Shown here in pieces: positions 1 through 5,934 of a DNA stretch of 9,313 bases. Where the stretch lies: the NCBI GenBank assembly GCA_964498755.1, contig CAZCIB010000067.1:1-9313 (forward strand), given 5' to 3'. Source of the DNA: RZZS01 sp964498755. Lineage in GTDB: Bacteria; Pseudomonadota; Alphaproteobacteria; Micavibrionales; Micavibrionaceae. The notes under the pieces were generated by a model, which did no database searches, was not told where the DNA came from, and saw only the letters and a program-made list of their open reading frames with translations. Within the stretch, counting starts at the first letter, position 1, and every line of letters starts with the position of its first letter. A program made the translations under genes and the position numbers.

Positions 1-27
1 GGCATCCTTGCTTCAGATATCGATACT

Positions 28-633
28 TTATGCTGTTTTTAGAGGCGCCCATAAGAATTTTTCTTGAGCTTTCAGTTTGTAATAGTGATCGGAATTTCTG
101 CTTTTAAAAACCTTGGCCGGATGTCCGCCTGCTACCGCGAGAGGCGGAACGTTTGACACGACGACGCTACCGGCCTGTATGACTGCGCCCTCACCGATCG
201 TTACGCCTCCTAGAATAATTACGCGATCGCCAAGCCACACATTGTCGCCGATTATAACGTCCTTGTATATGTATGTGGCATCGTATGGTATAGATTCTCC
301 CTCATCGTAATTATGATTCTGCGTGATGATCAGGCAGTTTTCTCCTGAATGAAAATTTTCGCCAATTTCCACCGAGCCCCCGCCTTTAACGATCAGACCG
401 TTGAAGTTTGCGTTTTTACCAAGTCTGGTTTTGTCATTCAGACAAGTATGACCGTTTGCTCTTATGGGCAGGGAGAAGCTGTCGCATTGCCGTTTAACGC
501 GCCATGTGTAATAAAGCGCACGCAGTTCAGTCATACATGAAGCGCGAAATGCGTTCCCTTTTCTCAAAAGACTGAGCAGAGCATTCATTCCGTTCATCCC
601 GAAGACCTTACATGGGTCAGCTTTTTTCTTCAT
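28..633 (-). CDS. Left-handed beta-helix (hexapeptide) acyltransferase
   Basis: This 201-aa protein is a hexapeptide-repeat acyltransferase that probably acetylates (O- or N-) the pseudaminic acid, a precursor or the final glycan, using acetyl-CoA. Seen: imperfect hexapeptide turns starting near residue 69, an inserted loop IITQNHNYDEGES (102-114) with H107 as the likely catalytic base, then regular repeats VIIGDNVWLGDRVIILGG (126-143) and VTIGEGAVIQAGSVV (144-158), closing with VPPLAVAGGHPAKV (162-175), the typical CoA-side loop. The N-terminal 60 residues are not recognised; there is no PglD-type nucleotide-sugar domain. Two starts are possible. ATG 633 overlaps pseI by 17 nt but has a poor ribosome binding site. 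ATG 597 (residue 13) has TAAGG (610-606) at 8 nt. The gene is notably AT-rich compared with pseI. It is the last gene of the block visible here; the 27 bases after its stop hold nothing recognisable. Confidence 0.88.
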   Translation of the reverse strand: MKKKADPCKVFGMNGMNALLSLLRKGNAFRASCMTELRALYYTWRVKRQCDSFSLPIRANGHTCLNDKTRLGKNANFNGLIVKGGGSVEIGENFHSGENCLIITQNHNYDEGESIPYDATYIYKDVIIGDNVWLGDRVIILGGVTIGEGAVIQAGSVVVSNVPPLAVAGGHPAKVFKSRNSDHYYKLKAQEKFLWAPLKTA

Positions 634-1801
634 TTATCTTTATCATATCCCAGGTCAGAGGCGCGCCCGCTTGAAGGTCACGCGCCGCCTTCCTGCCGTC
701 AATAAAATCGGCGAAGCGCATGTGCAGCCCGCCGTTGCCGGGACGGATGGAGTCGACGTTGCCGTCTCTGCCTCCCGCGAACCGGAAAAGTTCCCCCATC
801 TTGATATCCTCGACGATCCAGAGGGCCGGTCGCGCCGGGCGGCTGTCGAGTTCACGTTTCGTCGGCTCGAAACAAACCTCTCCGCGCGCGCTCTCAGCGG
901 CTTTTCTTTCGTCCTCGGTATCGTAAACGACGTCTTCTCCCGCCTCGACGGCGCGGATCATCTCAATTGCGCGTTTCAGTTCGTCCGGCTCTCTTGAAAA
1001 CGGCCAGTCAAAACCGCCTTTGCCCTTTTCAAACAGCGCTCTGGCTTCGGCGCGGTCCATCATTAAATGGACTTCGAGAACTTTCGCGCCGAGTTTGACG
1101 GCTTCCACGGGCGCGATATGCGCGGCCGCGCCCGCCTTATTTTCCGCGTCAATGAAAAGCGTATGGTCCGACAGACCTGCCGGGCAGCCGAACAGTTCGC
1201 GGATCGCGGGGATCGTTTTCAGATTGGCTTCGGCAAAATCCGCAGGGTAACCGCTGTTGCAATGGAGAATCGCAAGATCGCGCGCGCCCCCGCCGCGCAG
1301 CGTATCCACGGCCTCCTTCATCTCAAGGAAATCCGTCATGCCGTTGGAGACGATCACCGGCTTGCCGGTTTTCGCGATGTACTCCATCAGCTTGTTGTCG
1401 ACGGCTTCAAACGAAGCTACCTTGAAAGCGGGCACGTTTTGCTCCATCAGGAAATCAACGGCCGTCTCGTCGAAGGGTGAGGAGAACAGGTGCAGGCCTT
1501 TATCGGCGGCCACTTTCGCAAGCTCTTCGTGCCAGGACCATGGCGTATGCGCGTCGTTATAGAGCTTGTGCAGATCCATGCCCGCCCAGATCGTGCCTTC
1601 CAGCGCGCCCTTGAAATCGCGCGTGATCGTATCGGCCGTATATGTTTGCAGCTTGACCGCGTCCGCGCCGGCCATCGCGGCGGCTTCAATGATCCGGCGC
1701 GCCTCGTCATAATCGCCATTATGGTTGCAGGAAACTTCTGCGATCACATAACAGGGGGCGTCGTCGCCGATTGTTTTGTCCGCGATCTTAATCCGGCGCA
1801 T
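617..1801 (-). CDS. pseI: Pseudaminic acid synthase PseI (NeuB family, enlarged)
   Basis: PseI condenses the PseG product with phosphoenolpyruvate to form the nine-carbon pseudaminic acid. The 394-aa protein has the NeuB TIM barrel followed by a C-terminal SAF (antifreeze-like) domain. Seen: YVIAEVSCNHNGDY (18-31), AVKLQTYTADT (48-58, K50 in the PEP site), YNDAHTPWSWH (81-91, a PseI-type block), FSSPFDETAVDFL (106-118), FKVASFE (126-132), GLSDHT (209-214) and EVH (243-245), whose H213 and H245 match the two metal ligands of NeuB. SIRPGNG (351-357) in the SAF domain carries the Arg that reaches the sugar. The protein is about 45 aa longer than usual (roughly 350). Extra residues appear at about 215-231 and 251-264, flanking the second metal His, and EVHLMMDR replaces the usual EKHFTLDR. 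It overlaps the formyltransferase by 14 nt and the acyltransferase by up to 17 nt, and it is clearly more GC-rich than either. Confidence 0.9.
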   Translation of the reverse strand: MRRIKIADKTIGDDAPCYVIAEVSCNHNGDYDEARRIIEAAAMAGADAVKLQTYTADTITRDFKGALEGTIWAGMDLHKLYNDAHTPWSWHEELAKVAADKGLHLFSSPFDETAVDFLMEQNVPAFKVASFEAVDNKLMEYIAKTGKPVIVSNGMTDFLEMKEAVDTLRGGGARDLAILHCNSGYPADFAEANLKTIPAIRELFGCPAGLSDHTLFIDAENKAGAAAHIAPVEAVKLGAKVLEVHLMMDRAEARALFEKGKGGFDWPFSREPDELKRAIEMIRAVEAGEDVVYDTEDERKAAESARGEVCFEPTKRELDSRPARPALWIVEDIKMGELFRFAGGRDGNVDSIRPGNGGLHMRFADFIDGRKAARDLQAGAPLTWDMIKINEEKS

Positions 1802-2444
1802 CGTCCTTCTCCATTTTTTCTATCTTAAGTTTATAGCGATATCCCAAATGATCAAAATAAGCAGGGTATCGATCCGGATCGCAAACCCTCAGGAGCTTAA
1901 AAAGTTGGATTAGTGAAGAATTTATATCCAATTCGCTATCCTGCGGGGTTCTTTTTTTATAAAAGGTTGCCGTGCCTTCCTGCTGCCTCGGAGAAATATC
2001 TCCGGCCTCTTTGATTGCCCGCGACATCAGACTGAGCGTTGCTTCAAAGATCTTTTTGTTGATCTCGTCATACAACTCATGCCCTTCAAAAAATACGCTT
2101 TCCTGAAGCCAGATTTTGCCGCTGTCGACCTTATGCTCGGCTTCCAGAAGCGTAACGGTCACGCTGTCTTCGCCTTCAAGGATTTGCCAGATTTGAGGAG
2201 ACCAGCCGCGTCCTCTCGGTAAATCGCTGGCATGCACGACGAGGGCGTGCTCGTATCTGTCTCGAACGCTTGCAGTCACAATTTCACCGCATGAGATCAT
2301 AAATAAATAATCGCCGCCGGAGGCTTGATCGGGGCGGGTGATAATCTCGACACTATGCTGCTGACTGTTTTGGTCTTGCGCCCATGCGCGCAAGAATGGG
2401 AAGACGGGGTGGCGTTCCGAAGATGTTAAAATTGTTACGAGCAT
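1788..2444 (-). CDS. Formyltransferase-fold protein in the place of PseH
   Basis: This 218-aa protein belongs to the formyl-tetrahydrofolate-dependent formyltransferase superfamily (Fmt, PurN, sugar N-formyltransferases). Seen: a short N-terminal nucleotide-fold part, the core VVHASDLPRGRGWSPQIW (69-86) with the conserved His (H71), a VTVTLLEAEHKVDSGKI strand-loop (95-111) whose D107 aligns with the catalytic Asp of Fmt, and a C-terminal FYKKRTPQDSELDIN segment (161-175) followed by LLRVCDPDRYPAYF, which resembles the C-terminal IRA...YPGAF region of Fmt-type proteins. The usual catalytic Asn two residues before the His is Val69. It is much shorter than true Fmt (about 315 aa), so a housekeeping tRNA role is unlikely. 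Lying between pseG and pseI where no GNAT PseH exists, it most likely N-formylates the C4 amino group made by PseC. It overlaps pseG by 10 nt and pseI by 14 nt. The gene is AT-richer than pseI. Confidence 0.82.
   Translation of the reverse strand: MLVTILTSSERHPVFPFLRAWAQDQNSQQHSVEIITRPDQASGGDYLFMISCGEIVTASVRDRYEHALVVHASDLPRGRGWSPQIWQILEGEDSVTVTLLEAEHKVDSGKIWLQESVFFEGHELYDEINKKIFEATLSLMSRAIKEAGDISPRQQEGTATFYKKRTPQDSELDINSSLIQLFKLLRVCDPDRYPAYFDHLGYRYKLKIEKMEKDDAPD
1805..1812 (-). promoter_or_regulatory. Shine-Dalgarno of pseI
   Basis: GGAGAAGG on the minus strand, with its GGAG core 7 nt before the ATG at 1801, lies inside the 3' end of the formyltransferase gene. It confirms the pseI start and the 14-nt gene overlap. 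Confidence 0.7.
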
Positions 2445-3439
2445 CGTAATATTTCTACAATCCGTTTCGTCCCTTGGCCATCACAAATTTCGGCGGCGCC
2501 AGAGGAAAGGTTTAATCTTTTATCCGGCGCGTTCAGGAGGTCTGAGGCTTTGGCTAAAAGCTGAGCAGAGTCGATCTCTTCAATTTTTCCAAGATGGAGG
2601 ATCGCACCGAAGTCTGATAGCGCTTGAAGGATCGTTTTTTGATTATCCGCCAGCTCCAGCGTGATCGCAGGTAGTTTCATGCAGCAGCGCTCCCAGCTCG
2701 TCGTACCGCCTGCGCCAATGCAAAGGTCAGCCCGCGCCATCAGGGCAGCCATCTCATTCGTGCCGATATGAAGGGTTACGGCATGAGAGGTTTCGGCCTT
2801 GATTTTCTTCGAGAGCTTTTTAACATTTTCAAGATTTTGCGCGCCCGCGCCAGTGACGACGTCAATATAAAGCGGTTTTTCCCGGTAAAGCGCGAGGGAT
2901 TCAAGCGCGAATTCCGTGGCGTTCTTTGGGTTGACCCCGCCGAAGGAGATCAGGACGCGGTCGCCCTGTCTTTGCGAAATATCCAGTGAGCGACGCGCTT
3001 GCACGAATTCGGGTCTGAGAATTGCGTAATCCGTCCCCGTTAAAATTCTGCAATGCGCCGGGGCGAGGTTATTGTAATCCCCGGCCTTTCTCCCGTAAGT
3101 CTGGTCGAGCAGGATATCGCAGTCATGCCCCCGGTCGGCAAGATCGTCGATCACGAAAATCTTTTTCGCCCATGCGCGCGCCGCGCTTTCATACGTCTCA
3201 TCAAGCCCGTAATGATCCACGATCAGCCAGTCTGCGCCCCCGCTATATTCATCCTTGATTTCATAGCCGCTGCGGGCGAGCGTCGGCGCGGCACCAAGCG
3301 TTTCGGGGGAGGAAATAAAGAGGACTTCCGCAAACTTCGAAAGTTCTCCCGCCAGCGCGAGGCAGCGCATCACATGCCCTGTGCCGATCTCAGGCGAGGC
3401 GTCGCAGCGTATGGCGATTTTAGAGCGCAGACCTGCCAC
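2435..3439 (-). CDS. pseG: UDP-2,4-diacylamido-trideoxy-altrose hydrolase PseG
   Basis: PseG removes UDP from the N-acylated UDP-trideoxy-altrosamine with inversion, releasing the free hexose that PseI condenses. It is a GT-B-fold hydrolase related to MurG. The 334-aa protein shows the PseG N-terminal signature RCDASPEIGTGHVMRCLALA (11-30); H22 corresponds to the catalytic His of Campylobacter PseG. Also seen are VDHYGLD (74-80), VIDDLADRGHDCD (96-108), the ISFGG loop (164-168) at the domain boundary and GAGGTTSWER (242-251), the UDP-binding motif. The start is a GTG at 3439, 3 nt after the methyltransferase stop. No ATG precedes the catalytic motif, since the first Met (residue 24) falls inside it, so a non-ATG start is required; no strong ribosome binding site is seen. 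It is not fused to a PseH domain: the protein ends soon after the GT-B fold. It overlaps the next gene by 10 nt. Confidence 0.94.
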   Translation of the reverse strand: MAGLRSKIAIRCDASPEIGTGHVMRCLALAGELSKFAEVLFISSPETLGAAPTLARSGYEIKDEYSGGADWLIVDHYGLDETYESAARAWAKKIFVIDDLADRGHDCDILLDQTYGRKAGDYNNLAPAHCRILTGTDYAILRPEFVQARRSLDISQRQGDRVLISFGGVNPKNATEFALESLALYREKPLYIDVVTGAGAQNLENVKKLSKKIKAETSHAVTLHIGTNEMAALMARADLCIGAGGTTSWERCCMKLPAITLELADNQKTILQALSDFGAILHLGKIEEIDSAQLLAKASDLLNAPDKRLNLSSGAAEICDGQGTKRIVEILRCS

Positions 3440-3442
3440 GGT

Positions 3443-4066
3443 TTAAGATCGTTTTTCCATCAGGAACCAGTTTAGGTCATCCATCGGGAAAAGCGGATCG
3501 CGATGGTAAGTAAAGCCATAATCGATCAATTTCAGATCAGGGTAAATATCCATCATTTCCCCGGCGAAATCCCGCTTGAAAAGTCTGCCGCTATGGCCTC
3601 TGTAATTGATTTCAACGGGCGCAGGATTGTAGTACTCGCAAACAAGGACATATTTACGGCTTGTTTCATGAAGCGTCTGGTACGCCGTTTTAAGGTGGTC
3701 AGGATTAATGTGGATGAGCACGCCGGATGTGAAGGCAAGGTCGGCGCAGCCTGGCTTTTTAAAATCGAGCAGCGAGCCGTGATGCGTTTCAGAGAGCCAT
3801 TCAAGCTTGCGCAGCTCGGCGACGGCCTTTTCATTGATTTCCAATGCCTTCAATTCCGCCTTGGGCAGCAATGTGCGTAAAGCGTGAAGGTTGTTGCCGA
3901 TATTAGCGCCGAGTTCCAAAATCACATTTACGTCCGGCAGACAGCCCAGAATTTTTGAGAACAGATTAAGGCGGGCCGGAAAATTATCGGCAAGCGCATT
4001 ACGGTCAATATATTCGTCGCCGAATTTCTCAGCCCAGAATTTTTCCTGCTCGGTCTTAAACGTCAT
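3443..4066 (-). CDS. Pseudaminic acid biosynthesis-associated SAM methyltransferase
   Basis: This is a class I SAM-dependent methyltransferase of 207 aa. It starts with EQEKFWAEKFGDEYIDRN (6-23), the hallmark opening of the methylase family found within Pse gene clusters (TIGR03587 as I recall it). Seen: SAM motif I ILELGANIGNNL (49-60), an acidic strand-end LKALEINEKA (72-81), and SGVLIHINPDHL (114-125) in the position of motifs IV to post-IV. The C-terminal part ends in FLMEKRS. The exact acceptor of this family is not established to my knowledge; methylation of Pse, of a pathway intermediate or of the finished glycan are all possible. It begins inside the pseF stop (ATGA overlap) behind a strong GAGGAGA site, and its stop lies 3 nt before the pseG start. 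The tight coupling to pseF and pseG argues for a role on the same sugar. Confidence 0.9.
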   Translation of the reverse strand: MTFKTEQEKFWAEKFGDEYIDRNALADNFPARLNLFSKILGCLPDVNVILELGANIGNNLHALRTLLPKAELKALEINEKAVAELRKLEWLSETHHGSLLDFKKPGCADLAFTSGVLIHINPDHLKTAYQTLHETSRKYVLVCEYYNPAPVEINYRGHSGRLFKRDFAGEMMDIYPDLKLIDYGFTYHRDPLFPMDDLNWFLMEKRS

Positions 4067-4773
4067 TTTATCTCCTCGTAAAATTTTAAAGCTCTCTCGG
4101 CTTGTTCCAGATCCTCCGGGTAATCTATATCGATGGCGCGCTGGAACGGGATTTCGTAAGGCGTGAGCCTTTCCTGATAATATCCCTTGCCGCGATTGCC
4201 GCAAAAAGATTCGGTCCTTAACCAGTAAAACGTTCCGTTGCTGGCCGTAACATGAGGGTATGTTTGTGAGCGTTGTTTGCACTCAACGGGAAACATCATT
4301 TCAAGATAGCCTTCCGGATTTTTAACCAGAGCCTTGTACGGGTGGTAATTGTATCCAGAAACGCTCATTACGACGTCAGATTCCGGCGGCCCTTCCAGCA
4401 GTTTATATGAAATTTCAAGATCCTCCGGGGTAATTAGTACAGCGGTCGGGTAAATGACGCAAAACGCGCCGGGCGCAGTTCCCTCTTTTTTTTGAATGCT
4501 CTCCAGCAATTCCGCGCAGGCGTCGAGTTCATGCGCGGTATCCGTCGCAAATTCTTCCGAGCGCCGGAATGTCCGCGCCCCGGCGTTGTGAGCGATAGCC
4601 GTTATTTCATCGTCTTCCGTCGAAACGAAAACCTGATCAAACGCATTGCATTTGATAGCGGTTTCAATAGCATAGGAGATCATCGGCCTGCCGTTTAGCG
4701 GCGCGATGTTCTTGCGCGGGATGCGCTTTGAGCCGCCGCGAGCAGGGATGATGGCGATAGCTTTTTCGTTCAT
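4063..4773 (-). CDS. pseF: Pseudaminic acid cytidylyltransferase PseF
   Basis: PseF activates pseudaminic acid with CTP to CMP-pseudaminic acid, the donor used by glycosyltransferases. The 236-aa protein is a cytidylyltransferase of the NeuA/KdsB superfamily with a single GT-A-like nucleotide-binding domain. Seen: the N-terminal CTP-binding loop PARGGSKRIPRKN (10-22), STEDDEI (51-57), RRSEE (70-74), YPTAVLI (108-114), the ASNGTFYW strand (177-184) and the terminal DIDYPEDLEQAE (215-226) with metal-binding Asp residues. Length is normal and there is no extra C-terminal domain. It overlaps pseC upstream and the methyltransferase downstream (4063-4066), both by 4 nt. CMP-Neu5Ac or CMP-legionaminate synthetases share the fold. 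The Pse assignment rests on PseB/PseC upstream and overall resemblance to PseF proteins. Confidence 0.94.
   Translation of the reverse strand: MNEKAIAIIPARGGSKRIPRKNIAPLNGRPMISYAIETAIKCNAFDQVFVSTEDDEITAIAHNAGARTFRRSEEFATDTAHELDACAELLESIQKKEGTAPGAFCVIYPTAVLITPEDLEISYKLLEGPPESDVVMSVSGYNYHPYKALVKNPEGYLEMMFPVECKQRSQTYPHVTASNGTFYWLRTESFCGNRGKGYYQERLTPYEIPFQRAIDIDYPEDLEQAERALKFYEEIK
4071..4077 (-). promoter_or_regulatory. Strong Shine-Dalgarno of the methyltransferase
   Basis: GAGGAGA on the minus strand lies 4 nt before the ATG at 4066 (7 nt from the GAGG core). It is the best ribosome binding site in the window. It fixes the start at 4066 and rules out the longer frame that runs up to 4282 inside pseF. 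Confidence 0.8.
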
Positions 4774-5930
4774 GTTTTTCCCTCTAAAACGCTCTTTAGC
4801 GCGTTCGCGACGTATTCAATATCCGCTTCGCCCAACCCCGGATAAAACGGAAGGCTCAGCGTCTTTTCGTAGTACGTGTCCGCGCCGGGCAGGTCAAGTC
4901 CCAGGTTTTTGCGCGCGTAATAAGGCTGGCGGTGAACGGGAATGTAATGCACCTGAGTCCCGACGCCTTTATCCTTTAATGCGTTCATAAGCTCTGCGCG
5001 GCTGATTCTGGCTATTTCAAAATCAATCCGCACGGCGTATAAATGCAGCGCCGGGTCGCAATAGGGCAATCGAACGGGCGGCTCAATAACCGGCGAGAGC
5101 GGCGCGAGAAATTCGTCATAGAGCGCGGCGAGAATTTTGCGTTCCGCGATGAACCTGTCCAGCTTTTTCAGCTGTGAGAGGCCGAGCGCGCACTGAAAAT
5201 CCGTAATGCGGTAATTGTAGCCCGGGCGTTCCATCTCGTAATACCAGGGACCGCCATCCTCTTTTTTCTCCATACCGTGAGAGCGCAGGATACGCATTTT
5301 CTGCGCGTGTTCAGGGTTTCTTGCGGTCGTCATGCCGCCTTCGCCGGTCGTGATGGTTTTGACAGGGTGGAATGAAAATGTCGCGAAATCCTCGTGCGCG
5401 CAGCTTCCTGCCTCATGCCAGTTTCCATCCTTGTCTTTATAGCGCGAGCCGGGCGCGTGGCAGCTATCTGATATCACGGCAATGTTTTCGCCCTGCGCAA
5501 TTTCATGTATAGCGGGGAGATCGGCGCACTGGCCGCTTAAATGAACCGGGAAGACGGCCCGGATTTTTTTTCCGGCGGCGCGCGCAAGGGCGTCTTTAAA
5601 CGTCTCCGGAGTCAGCAACCCCGTCTCCGCGTCGACGTCGGCAAAGACGATGTCCGCGCTGCAGTAGCCCGGCGCGTTAGCGGTTGCAAGGAATGTCAGG
5701 GACGGGACGATAACCGCTTCGCCCGGCTTGAGGCCGATCGCCATGCAGGCGAGATGCAGCGCGGCTGTGCCGGAATTGCTGGCGGCGGCGTGCGGCGCGT
5801 TTACGCGCGCTTTGAACGCGTCCTCGAATTCTGCAACGCGCGGGCCGGTGGTGAGAAAATCGGATTGCAGCGCCTCGGCGACGGCGTCGATATCGTCCTG
5901 CTCTATAACCTGCCGACCGTAGGATTTCAT
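4770..5930 (-). CDS. pseC: UDP-4-keto-sugar aminotransferase PseC
   Basis: PseC is a PLP enzyme of the DegT/DnrJ/EryC1/StrS family. It transfers an amino group (usually from glutamate) to C4 of the PseB product, giving UDP-4-amino-4,6-dideoxy-N-acetyl-beta-L-altrosamine. From ATG 5930 the protein is 386 aa. Seen: SNSGTAALHL (51-60) for cofactor phosphate binding, FPVHLSGQCAD (127-137), SDSCHAPGSRY (154-164, Asp under the PLP ring), and FSFHPVKTITTGEGGM (185-200), in which K191 is the Schiff-base lysine. GYNYRITDFQCALG (237-250) and QVHYIPVHRQPYY (326-338) are typical of PseC. The frame continues upstream to a TTG at 5975 inside pseB, but conserved sequence begins at MKSYGRQ, so the ATG is preferred although its ribosome binding site is weak. 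Its stop overlaps the pseF start in an ATGA (4770-4773). Confidence 0.96.
   Translation of the reverse strand: MKSYGRQVIEQDDIDAVAEALQSDFLTTGPRVAEFEDAFKARVNAPHAAASNSGTAALHLACMAIGLKPGEAVIVPSLTFLATANAPGYCSADIVFADVDAETGLLTPETFKDALARAAGKKIRAVFPVHLSGQCADLPAIHEIAQGENIAVISDSCHAPGSRYKDKDGNWHEAGSCAHEDFATFSFHPVKTITTGEGGMTTARNPEHAQKMRILRSHGMEKKEDGGPWYYEMERPGYNYRITDFQCALGLSQLKKLDRFIAERKILAALYDEFLAPLSPVIEPPVRLPYCDPALHLYAVRIDFEIARISRAELMNALKDKGVGTQVHYIPVHRQPYYARKNLGLDLPGADTYYEKTLSLPFYPGLGEADIEYVANALKSVLEGKT
4780..4785 (-). promoter_or_regulatory. Shine-Dalgarno of pseF
   Basis: AGAGGG on the minus strand ends 6 nt before the pseF ATG at 4773, inside the 3' end of pseC. It supports this start and coupling of the two genes through the ATGA overlap. 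Confidence 0.6.
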
Positions 5931-5934
5931 GACA

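Noticed and set aside
1788..2444. Housekeeping methionyl-tRNA formyltransferase (fmt)
   Set aside because: It is about 100 aa shorter than Fmt, lacks the N-x-H Asn, is not next to def, and is embedded by overlaps within a nonulosonate operon.
4067..4282. Possible 72-residue N-terminal extension of the methyltransferase
   Set aside because: It lies entirely within pseF in another frame, resembles nothing, and the ATG at 4066 has a strong GAGGAGA site and the family's typical N-terminus.
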